From NCBI RefSeq assembly GCF_012927185.1, contig NZ_JABBGB010000001.1, positions 186,001 through 250,000 on the forward strand: DNA of 64,000 bases, in the 5' to 3' direction. Origin of the DNA: Pseudoflavitalea sp. G-6-1-2. GTDB taxonomy: Bacteria > Bacteroidota > Bacteroidia > Chitinophagales > Chitinophagaceae. The notes below the pieces were generated by a model that was given only the letters and a program-made list of their open reading frames with translations, was not told where the DNA came from and ran no database searches. Position numbers and translations under genes: made by a program. The first letter of the stretch is position 1. Each line of letters begins with the position of its first letter. Below are positions 34,260-42,378 of this stretch, piece after piece.

Positions 34260-35270
34260 ATGCAGACTTTTCACATCAAACAGCCGTTTCAGCTCGAATC
34301 CGGAGAAATATTACCGGAAATCACTATTGCATACCATACTTATGGAACCCTCAAACCCAACAGCAAAGTGGTTTGGGTATGCCATGCCCTTACTGCCAAT
34401 TCCGATGCAGCCGACTGGTGGAAGGGCGTAATCGGCGAAGGTGATGTGATCAATCCGCAGGAATACTTTATCATTTGTGCTAATATTCTGGGCAGCTGTT
34501 ACGGCAGCACAGGCCCGCTGAGTACCGATCCCCACACGGGACAGCCATACTATCACAACTTTCCGCTGATCACTATCCGCGATATGGTGCAGGCGCATAT
34601 CCTGCTCCGCAAACATCTCGGTATAGATCAGATCTGGCTGCTCATGGGCGGCAGCATGGGCGGATACCAGTGTCTGGAATGGAGCGTGATGGAACCTTCT
34701 GTGATCCATCAGCTTTTTCTACTGGCCACCTCTCCTACCGAAAGTGCCTGGGGAATCGCCGTTCACACTACGCAACGCCTCGCCATCGAAACCGATGCCA
34801 CCTGGAAAGAACAACGCCCCGATGCCGGTGCAGCCGGACTCAAAGCCGCGCGTGCCGTGGGCATGCTCACCTACCGCAACTACGGCATTATGGTGAAACA
34901 TCAGACCGACCCCGATCACTCCAAACTCGACAACTACCGCGCTTCTTCATACATCCATTACCAGGGCGAAAAACTGGTAAAAAGATTCAATGCCTTCACT
35001 TACTGGACGCTCACCAAAAGCATGGACAGCCATCATCTCGGCCGCGGCCGCAATGGCGATGTAGAAGCTGTACTGCAAAACATTCAGCAACGCACCCTCA
35101 TCGTAGGCATCAGCAGCGATATCCTCTGCCCGGTGGAAGAACAGCGCTTCATACAAAGACAACTGCCCAACGCTTCCCTGATTGAAATCGATTCCGCTTA
35201 CGGCCATGATGGTTTCATGGTGGAAGGAAAAATGATTTCGGAAGAATTGGGCAGATGGCTAAAAAAATAA
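34260..35270 (+). CDS. metX: Homoserine O-acetyltransferase
   Basis: The 336-residue alpha/beta-hydrolase-fold enzyme acylates homoserine in methionine synthesis. Motifs are ITIAYHTYGTL, VWVCHALTANSDAADWW, NILGSCYGSTGPLS, nucleophile serine in LLMGGSMGGYQCLEW, acid in SSDILCPVEEQ, and histidine in DSAYGHDGFMVE. Whether the acyl donor is acetyl- or succinyl-CoA cannot be settled by eye. Upstream TTTG (34203-34206) and TTACTTTG (34229-34236) are a weak promoter candidate. It is divergent from OsmC-metZ and stops 1 nt before the convergent DUF2490 gene. Confidence 0.93.
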   Translation: MQTFHIKQPFQLESGEILPEITIAYHTYGTLKPNSKVVWVCHALTANSDAADWWKGVIGEGDVINPQEYFIICANILGSCYGSTGPLSTDPHTGQPYYHNFPLITIRDMVQAHILLRKHLGIDQIWLLMGGSMGGYQCLEWSVMEPSVIHQLFLLATSPTESAWGIAVHTTQRLAIETDATWKEQRPDAGAAGLKAARAVGMLTYRNYGIMVKHQTDPDHSKLDNYRASSYIHYQGEKLVKRFNAFTYWTLTKSMDSHHLGRGRNGDVEAVLQNIQQRTLIVGISSDILCPVEEQRFIQRQLPNASLIEIDSAYGHDGFMVEGKMISEELGRWLKK

Positions 35271-35271
35271 G

Positions 35272-36018
35272 CTACTTCTTTCTCAGATCCAGATTGTGGA
35301 AATAGAACACCCTGGCTACATGCAGGGTGCGATATTTGTTTCCGGCAGGCAGCTGCTGAAACTGGTTCATGTAACCCACCTGCAATTGATCGTGCTTGTT
35401 CACATGATAAGAGAATCCTGCAAAGAAGCGGTTCTGATCAAAGTAATTGTACACGATCTCTTTTCCAAAGTTGATATGCACTTCATCGTTCAGGATCCAC
35501 GAAAAAGTTCCTGGTTCGAATGGCTTTGATCCGATAGGACCCTGTAACAGAAAATTGTATCGCGCCCTGAAGTTGAAGGCATAGCCATCGGCCAGCTCAT
35601 CATCGTTCAGGATCTTGCGGCGATAACGTTCTTCCAATCTTACCCACTGCATCGATCTCAGTTTTCCATATTTCGTATGCCACTGAAACTGTTGCCAGGG
35701 GCGGTGTTCAGGCTGCGAAACATTTTTGTGATTGTCTGCAGGGAAATGATTCACATAGGCATATCCAACAGTAAGCTTCGCATTATCGTTCAGATAATAC
35801 GTGAGGCCAACGCGCCCGAGCCCTGTGGAGAAATTGGAAAAGAAATTCTCTTTCGTTCTGATCTGGGCTTCGGCCCAGAATCCCCATTTATCCGAAAGGC
35901 GGGTCTGGTTGAAATAGCCCAACCAGACCTGCTCTTCAGAAGTTGTTTGCTTGCTCTGCGAGAATGCCGGGGATATCAGGCAGTTCGTCAGCAGTGCCAC
36001 AGTAAAAAATTTTCGCAT
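35272..36018 (-). CDS. DUF2490 outer-membrane beta-barrel-like protein
   Basis: The 248-residue protein has a signal peptide (MRKFFTVALLTNCLISPAFS) and a DUF2490 body: EEQVWLGYFNQTRLSDKWG, WAEAQIRTKENF, VGYAYVNHFP, RPWQQFQWHTKYGKLRSMQW, RLEERYRRKI and a final strand ending RVFYFHNLDLRKK. Members are predicted outer-membrane barrels of unknown function. It lies 34 nt downstream of the TonB receptor with no terminator between, so it is probably in the same transcript and may share its regulation. Confidence 0.82.
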   Translation of the reverse strand: MRKFFTVALLTNCLISPAFSQSKQTTSEEQVWLGYFNQTRLSDKWGFWAEAQIRTKENFFSNFSTGLGRVGLTYYLNDNAKLTVGYAYVNHFPADNHKNVSQPEHRPWQQFQWHTKYGKLRSMQWVRLEERYRRKILNDDELADGYAFNFRARYNFLLQGPIGSKPFEPGTFSWILNDEVHINFGKEIVYNYFDQNRFFAGFSYHVNKHDQLQVGYMNQFQQLPAGNKYRTLHVARVFYFHNLDLRKK

Positions 36019-36052
36019 ACGACTTGGTTTGTATTAGGATTGCGAAAATAAT

Positions 36053-39043
36053 TTACTTCAGCAATCCGTCAACAGTAATCGCCACATAGTAGATGGCTCC
36101 GATTGTTGGTCCGGCTGCATATTGAATGTATCGGTGATTCAGCAGATTTGCGCCACCGCCTTTGATGGTTGTATTCAGCTTTGGAAGTTTTACACTAACC
36201 TGTGCATCGATGGTGCTGTATGCAGCCACTTTACCGTTTGCAAGCGGGCTCTCCCAGAGGAAATCATCCTGCCATTTCCACACGATGTTGAAGCCAAGGT
36301 TCTTCACTACTTCCCTGTTGCCGAACGATACATTGGTGATCCATTTCGGAGTATTGAAACCAGTGATGAACACATCGCTCGATTTGTTAGACACGATATC
36401 GTTGAAGTTCACATTGCCGCCAACCGTGAATTTCTTGTAGAAGATCCAGGTAGCGCCGAGGGATGATCCATAGTTTCGATACTTGTTCTTCGCATTGGTG
36501 TACACACGGTAGCGGGTTTGCTTCGATCTGTTATCTGCCACCATATCGATCACAGCCTGATCGGAACCTACTTTGCCGCTGTTGGGCACTGCCACTTCCA
36601 CCTGTCCTAAAAATCCGTCGTACTCGTTCAGATAGGCATCGATATCCAGAATCAGTTTATTGCCGAACAGTACACTTTTGTAACCAGCTTCAAATGAATT
36701 GATGCGTTCAGGTCTGGTGGGCGAAAGCGCAGTTACATCGAGTAACGCACGGTTCTTCAGCGCAGCAGCATTGTCAACTGTTTTGGGAGGAAGAGCAGGA
36801 TCGCGGTCTTTGTTGTATGCCGCGTTGAATGCATTTACAGAAGCGAGTGTGTAGGAGTTTTCGAGATAACCCAGTCCTTCATTGATATAGCTGAGTCCAC
36901 CAACACGGCGCACGTTCCCGTTGTTCACGAAGCTCAGGGCCTCGAACAAAGCAGGGTAACGGAATCCGTTCTGGAAGCTCACACGAAAATTATGTTTCTC
37001 CGCCAGCGTGTACAGCAAAGCTATGCGGGGATTGAATTTGGGATCGAACTCAGGATTGTGATCGAAACGAAGTGAAGCAAATACTTTCAGTTTTTCATTG
37101 AAGAAAGTTTTGGTCACCTGTGCAAAAGCTCCGAATTTTTTATAGTAAACGTTCTTGCCGAAATCATCAGATCCTGGTTTCAAAGGCTGGTTGCGTTCTG
37201 CCAACGGACGGGAGAAATCAACGAAGTTGTTACCATCTGGAATCACTTCATAGATCCTTGCATCACCACCAACCAGCAGGTTGAAGATCTTAATCTTGTT
37301 GCTGAGATCCCACTGTGCATCCGCATGATACACTCGGCTCTGCTGTTTCAGCCATGCTCCGCCTGTAGCTGGTGCACCTGCTACGCCGCCATTCACGTGA
37401 TCCCAGTTATTGATACTGATGATTGTTTTCTTCAGATCATCAAAAGCTTTTGTACCGGGCTCTGCTCTTCCGGCATCGGCAGCTACTCTGGCTATGCGCA
37501 TTGCTGTTGGCAGATCGTTGGTGGCAAGTGCATTCTGCAAAGCAGTTTTGAAATTGTTGCCCCAAACGGTATTGGACGATTGTGTCAGTTGAAGGTTATC
37601 TGCCAAGGGTTTCAGGTTGTAGGAATCGCCGGTATTTTCCAGAGAGACATATGTTCTTACGAAGTAGTTATGTCCTTTCAGTTCGAGTTTGTGGTTTTGT
37701 ACAATCACATTGTCGAGCTGAATTTTGTTTCCGCGCTGGAACACGCCATCCATCTTACCAAACCGGTAACTGTAGCTCAGTTCAGCGTTTTCGCTGAGGC
37801 GGTAATGCAGTGCTGCATCGAACTTGAGGTTATCTACTGTCGGCTTCACGAGATCTTTTTCCCAGTAACCTGTTCTGCGGAGAATGAAAGTGCGGTTTGC
37901 TCCATTGTAGTTCACACCCTGAATAGTTACGGCGTTGTTGTTCTCATCGCCATATCTGTTCCATGCATCGTAAGCAGGATTGTTGTTAGCACCATTCAGT
38001 TCTTTGAAATTCGGATTGGCGGTATTCAGATTGTTGGGGTTCTGATCAGTGGCAGTACTGCTCACCCAATCGGTTCCCCGCAGGTAGCTCGCATTGATCT
38101 TGAATGCCCATTTGTTGTGGAAGGCATGTGCGTAGCGGATGGCAGATTCGGTCAACAGACTAACATCTCTGTCTTTTCCATCTACGTGGTTCACTCCTGT
38201 TTTATGATAAACGCTCAGGCCCTGATAGGTAAACGGACTCTTCGTAATTAGGTTGGCCATACCATTGATGGCGTTCATGCCATACAGCGCAGAAGCCGCA
38301 CCCGGCGTGATTTCCACACTGGCGATATCGAGCTCGGTTGGACCGATGGCATTACCGAGCGGCACACCGAGCGTGGCAGCCTGCATATCCACACCATCTA
38401 CCAGTTGCATGAAACGGAAGTTGTTGGGGATATTGAATCCACGCGTATTGGGTACTTTGAAAGTGAGGCTGGATGTCGTCATCTGAACTCCTTTCACGTT
38501 CTCCAACGCATCATAAAAACTTGGGGCAGGTGTTTCGCGGATAGCGCGGATATCGAGCTTCTCGATCGCAACCGGAGACTTGAGGATATTCTCCGCTACG
38601 CGGGAAGCTGTTACCACCACTTCGTTACCCAGCACTGTTTGAGTAACCAGCGCTATCTGCAATTTGCTGGCGAGGCTGGTCACCTGCAGCTCCTGTGGTT
38701 GAAAACCAACAGAAGTGATCACGAGCGTGAAAGGAAGCTTCTGTTTGGTACGAAGCACAAAAGCACCTGTGCTGTTGGTGATGGTACCTGTTACCGATCC
38801 TTTTATCTGAATGCTCACATCGGAAATCGGTTCTTTCTTTTCCTGATCGATTACCAGTCCGGAAATCTCTATCAGGGTTGCTTCCTGAGCCGTTGACGTA
38901 TCAGGAATAAAATGGCTGAAACTGAGCACCAGCAAAGCATACAGCCACCATCGGCTATAGCGTCCGTTTGCCGCTCGCTTGTTTTGGTGTGATAAGATCC
39001 AGTACTGTTGAGGTACAATTTCCTTTCTCATAAAAGTTGGCAT
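36053..39043 (-). CDS. TonB-dependent receptor linked to the sulfur-assimilation region
   Basis: The 996-residue protein is targeted by an N-terminal signal (WWLYALLVLSFSHFIPDTSTAQ). It has a carboxypeptidase-like domain (ISGLVIDQEKKEPISDVSIQ), a plug (VVTASRVAENILKSPVAIEK, IELDIASVEITPGAASALYG-like) and a large barrel ending in IYYVAITVDGLL. A second ATG at 39031 is possible. It is not SusC-type: there is no adjacent SusD. A perfect TAGTCTACT-N5-AGTAGACTA palindrome upstream is shared with the cys genes, so the ligand may be a sulfur compound or a cofactor such as a corrinoid; this is inference. Outer membrane. Confidence 0.88.
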   Translation of the reverse strand: MPTFMRKEIVPQQYWILSHQNKRAANGRYSRWWLYALLVLSFSHFIPDTSTAQEATLIEISGLVIDQEKKEPISDVSIQIKGSVTGTITNSTGAFVLRTKQKLPFTLVITSVGFQPQELQVTSLASKLQIALVTQTVLGNEVVVTASRVAENILKSPVAIEKLDIRAIRETPAPSFYDALENVKGVQMTTSSLTFKVPNTRGFNIPNNFRFMQLVDGVDMQAATLGVPLGNAIGPTELDIASVEITPGAASALYGMNAINGMANLITKSPFTYQGLSVYHKTGVNHVDGKDRDVSLLTESAIRYAHAFHNKWAFKINASYLRGTDWVSSTATDQNPNNLNTANPNFKELNGANNNPAYDAWNRYGDENNNAVTIQGVNYNGANRTFILRRTGYWEKDLVKPTVDNLKFDAALHYRLSENAELSYSYRFGKMDGVFQRGNKIQLDNVIVQNHKLELKGHNYFVRTYVSLENTGDSYNLKPLADNLQLTQSSNTVWGNNFKTALQNALATNDLPTAMRIARVAADAGRAEPGTKAFDDLKKTIISINNWDHVNGGVAGAPATGGAWLKQQSRVYHADAQWDLSNKIKIFNLLVGGDARIYEVIPDGNNFVDFSRPLAERNQPLKPGSDDFGKNVYYKKFGAFAQVTKTFFNEKLKVFASLRFDHNPEFDPKFNPRIALLYTLAEKHNFRVSFQNGFRYPALFEALSFVNNGNVRRVGGLSYINEGLGYLENSYTLASVNAFNAAYNKDRDPALPPKTVDNAAALKNRALLDVTALSPTRPERINSFEAGYKSVLFGNKLILDIDAYLNEYDGFLGQVEVAVPNSGKVGSDQAVIDMVADNRSKQTRYRVYTNAKNKYRNYGSSLGATWIFYKKFTVGGNVNFNDIVSNKSSDVFITGFNTPKWITNVSFGNREVVKNLGFNIVWKWQDDFLWESPLANGKVAAYSTIDAQVSVKLPKLNTTIKGGGANLLNHRYIQYAAGPTIGAIYYVAITVDGLLK

Positions 39044-39078
39044 TTGATTGTGGGTTGTTTTAATCTGGTTTATGATTT

Positions 39079-39101
39079 TAGTCTACTGTTTTAGTAGACT
39101 A
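39079..39101. promoter_or_regulatory. Operator palindrome (cys regulon copy 1, perfect)
   Basis: TAGTCTACT (39079-39087), spacer GTTTT, AGTAGACTA (39093-39101): a perfect 9-bp dyad. It lies 36 bp before the TonB receptor start. The dyad geometry, with ACT-N5-AGT at the centre, resembles Rrf2/IscR-class operators. Confidence 0.65.
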
Positions 39102-39165
39102 TTTGTGTCTAAAAAATTCTCTGCCTTTACACAGAGAATAATATGTGTATCGGACTGGTGTTCTG

Positions 39166-40680
39166 CTACAGAATCTTCCACAGAATTCTAATGCTCCACA
39201 AAATCACCAGACATCCAAGCAGGATGAAGGATGTTTTTCGAGGCAGCTTGCCCGTTAGTTTAGCAGCTAACGGAGCAGCGATCAATCCCCCCACCACCAG
39301 CGCCAGAATGGTTTGCCAGTGGCTCACTCCCAGCAAGGTGAAGAAAGTGAAGGCGCTGGCCAGCGTTACAAAGAATTCTGCCAGACTCACCGATCCTATC
39401 ACATAACGCGGACTGCGTCCCTTGGTGATCAGCGTAGTGGTTACAATTGGTCCCCAGCCACCGCCACCAAACGAATCGAGGAAGCCACCGGCACCTGCCA
39501 GCACACCGTATCGCTTGAATTTCTTCTGAGCTTTTTGTTTGCGGAATGCATTCACCAGAATTCGTATTCCGAGAAACAAAGTATAGGCAGCCATAATCGG
39601 ACGAATGTAATCCACATGCGATTCTCCGAGTTGCGTCAACAGCACAGCACCGAGGATAGCGCCGATCACTCCGGGAATCAGCAATGCCTTGAACAGTTTC
39701 TTGTTCACGTTGCCGAACTTATAATGGCTGTATCCCGATGCTCCACTCGCAAACATCTCCGCCGTGTGAATGCTTCCGCTGATTGCAGCAGGGTTCACCC
39801 CCGCAGACAACAGAATAGTTGCGCTGGTTACGCCGTAACCCATGCCCAGTGCGCCATCCACCATTTGTGCCAGGAAACCCGCGAGCAGCATGATGGGAAA
39901 ATTAGGTTCCAGCGATTTTGCCAGATCCACAGCACCTGAACCAATATCCTGCCAGGGCACGTAACTGAAAATAAAATGCCCGATCAGCATCAGCGCAAAT
40001 ACCTGCACCGATCTCGTGGCTATTTTTCTCCATTTACGATCTTTCTCACTTCCTTCTTCTACCAGCACTCTGGTGAGTTCATTGAGTCTTTTTACCTTCT
40101 CCGCAAAATTGCCGTTGAGGCGATTGCGCACTGTATGCAGATTGTTCAATACATCGTTCAGTTCAGCAGGCATAGCATGATTCAGTACTTCCTTGATCCG
40201 CTTTGCTGCAGTGGGTGATTTTCCGTTTGTTGAAATTGCGATTTTCAATTGTCCTTTCTGCACAATGGAACTGAGATAGAAGTCGCACAGATCGGGCGTA
40301 TCGGCTACATTGATCAGTACATTCCGGTCACGGCTTACTGTGTAGATCCTTCTGCCTACTTCTTTATTATTGATGGCAACAATTACCAGGTCTTTGTTAT
40401 CGAGATCAGCTTCTTCAAAATTTCTTTCATGCAGTGCAATACGCGGAAACTTTTCAGCGAGGTTGCGAACAGATTCTCCGATGCTCGGAGCTACCACCGT
40501 GATGTTTGCATCGGGTGCATTGTCGAGCATGGCGGATAATTTCTCCAGTCCAACATTGCCGGCCCCTATCAGCAGAACGCGGAGCCCACTCAGTTTCAGG
40601 AACACAGGAAAGAGATGATTGCTGTCTGCAATTTCTTCTGTTTTCTGCAATGGATCTTGTATTGAAGTTGCTTCACTCAT
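39166..40680 (-). CDS. Fusion of siroheme synthase domain (precorrin-2 dehydrogenase/ferrochelatase) and TSUP (TauE/SafE) transporter
   Basis: In this 504-residue protein, residues 1-200 match the Met8/CysG N-terminal domain: LFPVFLKLSGLRVLLIGAGN (NAD site), ITVVAPSIGESVRNLAEKFP, DKDLVIVAIN-like DNKDLVIVAINNKEVG, NVADTPDLCDFYLSSIV and LKIAISTNGKSPTAAKRIKE. After a basic linker (EGSEKDRKWRKIATRS), about eight membrane segments form a TSUP transporter (AGFLAQMVDGALGMGYG, GAGGFLDSFGGGGWGPI). It would make siroheme for CysI and move a sulfur anion such as sulfate or sulfite. It overlaps cysI by 4 nt (ATGA), so it is translationally coupled. Inner membrane with a cytosolic enzyme domain. Confidence 0.9.
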   Translation of the reverse strand: MSEATSIQDPLQKTEEIADSNHLFPVFLKLSGLRVLLIGAGNVGLEKLSAMLDNAPDANITVVAPSIGESVRNLAEKFPRIALHERNFEEADLDNKDLVIVAINNKEVGRRIYTVSRDRNVLINVADTPDLCDFYLSSIVQKGQLKIAISTNGKSPTAAKRIKEVLNHAMPAELNDVLNNLHTVRNRLNGNFAEKVKRLNELTRVLVEEGSEKDRKWRKIATRSVQVFALMLIGHFIFSYVPWQDIGSGAVDLAKSLEPNFPIMLLAGFLAQMVDGALGMGYGVTSATILLSAGVNPAAISGSIHTAEMFASGASGYSHYKFGNVNKKLFKALLIPGVIGAILGAVLLTQLGESHVDYIRPIMAAYTLFLGIRILVNAFRKQKAQKKFKRYGVLAGAGGFLDSFGGGGWGPIVTTTLITKGRSPRYVIGSVSLAEFFVTLASAFTFFTLLGVSHWQTILALVVGGLIAAPLAAKLTGKLPRKTSFILLGCLVILWSIRILWKIL

Positions 40681-42371
40681 GATGCTGATTTAGGGTTGGT
40701 TTGTACCCAATTATTCCGGATTGTAAAATCACCGAATGTCTCACCTGTATTGCGTTCCCTGCTGTATGTTCCGAGGAGTGTATCAAGCTCCGCGAGTATG
40801 GCAGGTTCATCGAGGTTCTCTTTATATTTTGTATTGAGACGATAACCGTATCTGTCGCCGCCGATATGCAGGTTGTATTGTCCATATGCAGTTCCGATCA
40901 ATCCGATCTCTGCTGCATAGGGTCTTCCGCATCCGTTGGGGCAACCGGTCATGCGAATGGAAATATCATCATCACTCAATCCATGTTTTGCCAGTATCGG
41001 TTCAAGTCTGGTGATCAGTGTGGGCAGGTAGCGTTGCGCCTCCGCCAGCGCCAGTGAACAGGTGTTGAAGGCCACACAGGCAATAGCGCTCTTGCGCATG
41101 GCGCCTGCATTCTCTGTATGTTCGATGATGCCGAACTGATGCAGCAGCGATTCGATGGCTGGTTTATCAGCTGGTGCAATGTCGCTAAGTATGAGATTCT
41201 GATTGCAGGTGAAACGGAAGTTGGCCGCTCCTGTTTTGGCTATTTCCAGCATAGCTGTTTTGAGCGCCACTTTGTCGTCGTCGAGCACGCGGCCGCTTTC
41301 CGTAAATACCGTGTAATACCAGTTGCCTTCGTGGTTCTGGAACCACCCATAATCATCGCGACGTTGGGTGAATTCAAATGGTTTTGCCGGTTCGAGTGCA
41401 AATCCACATCGGGCTTCCACTTCGGCTTTGAATGCTTCCACACCCATTTTGTCGATGGTGTATTTGAGCCTCGACAACTTACGGTCGCTGCGATTGCCAT
41501 TATCTCTCTGTACTGTAATTATTTCGTATACCGCTTTGAGTGTTTTCTCTCCCGGCTCAACAAAACCCAGTATGGTGCCCAGTCTCGGATAAGTATTGGC
41601 ATTGCCGTGTGTAGCTCCGAGGCCGCCACCTGCAGCGATGTTGAAACCGATGAGTTTATTGTTTTCTACGATGGCGATCAATCCGAGATCATTGGCAAAC
41701 ACATCCACATCGTTGTATGGTGGGATGGCAATAGCCACTTTGAATTTTCTGGGGAGGTAGCGATCCTGATAAAGCGGATCTGCTTCTTCTTCCTTGTTGA
41801 GCAGTGGTTGCTCATCGAGCCACACTTCGTAATAGGCGCGGGTTTTAGGCAATGCCATCTCACTGATCTTAGCGGCGTAGCTGAAAATTTCTGCATGCAG
41901 TTCTGACTGATGCGGATGCGCATTGCAGACAACATTTCTGTTCACATCTCCGCAAGCCGCGATGCTGTCGAGCTGCAGTGTATTGAATGCTTTGATGGTT
42001 GGTTTCACATGCGACTTGAGAATGCCGTGCAATTGTATGGTTTGTCTGGTAGTGATCTTGATAGTGCCGGTAGAATGTTCGCCGGCAATATGATGCAGTC
42101 CCACCCACTGTTGCGGCGTAAGCAGTCCACCAGGCAGACGGAGACGGATCATATAGGAATACAGCCATTCGAGTTTCTTGGCGGAACGCTCTTCGCGGCG
42201 ATCACGATCATCCTGCTGATACATTCCGTGGAATTTCACTACGCTCTGATCGTCTTCGCGCAGCGCGCCTGTGGCGCTATCCTGAAGGCTTTGCTTGAGT
42301 GTGCCGCGCAGGGCGTCACTCTTTGTTTTGATCCTTTCTACCGGTGAGAGATTATTTTGGTTAGTGCTCAT
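40677..42371 (-). CDS. cysI: Assimilatory sulfite reductase, hemoprotein subunit
   Basis: The 564-residue enzyme reduces sulfite to sulfide with six electrons. The siroheme/4Fe-4S ligands are clear: CVAFNTC (C-x5-C) and, about 40 residues later, CPNGC (C-x3-C). Other family blocks are TTRQTIQLHGI, VNRNVVCNAHP, KFKVAIAIPPYNDVDVF, IAAGGGLGATHGN, TYPRLGTILGF and IGGDRYGYRLN. Electrons come from the adjacent CysJ flavoprotein. The gene lies 7 nt after cysJ and overlaps the siroheme/TSUP fusion gene. Cytoplasmic. Confidence 0.96.
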   Translation of the reverse strand: MSTNQNNLSPVERIKTKSDALRGTLKQSLQDSATGALREDDQSVVKFHGMYQQDDRDRREERSAKKLEWLYSYMIRLRLPGGLLTPQQWVGLHHIAGEHSTGTIKITTRQTIQLHGILKSHVKPTIKAFNTLQLDSIAACGDVNRNVVCNAHPHQSELHAEIFSYAAKISEMALPKTRAYYEVWLDEQPLLNKEEEADPLYQDRYLPRKFKVAIAIPPYNDVDVFANDLGLIAIVENNKLIGFNIAAGGGLGATHGNANTYPRLGTILGFVEPGEKTLKAVYEIITVQRDNGNRSDRKLSRLKYTIDKMGVEAFKAEVEARCGFALEPAKPFEFTQRRDDYGWFQNHEGNWYYTVFTESGRVLDDDKVALKTAMLEIAKTGAANFRFTCNQNLILSDIAPADKPAIESLLHQFGIIEHTENAGAMRKSAIACVAFNTCSLALAEAQRYLPTLITRLEPILAKHGLSDDDISIRMTGCPNGCGRPYAAEIGLIGTAYGQYNLHIGGDRYGYRLNTKYKENLDEPAILAELDTLLGTYSRERNTGETFGDFTIRNNWVQTNPKSAS

Positions 42372-42378
42372 AATGATT

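Noticed and set aside
37325-38251. A 308-codon plus-strand frame inside the TonB receptor gene
   Set aside because: Antisense to a clear receptor coding sequence; Cys/Ile-rich translation without motifs.
39044-39165. Cobalamin riboswitch before the TonB receptor
   Set aside because: The gap is about 120 bp and has no B12-box-like sequence; the operator palindrome explains the conserved-looking part.
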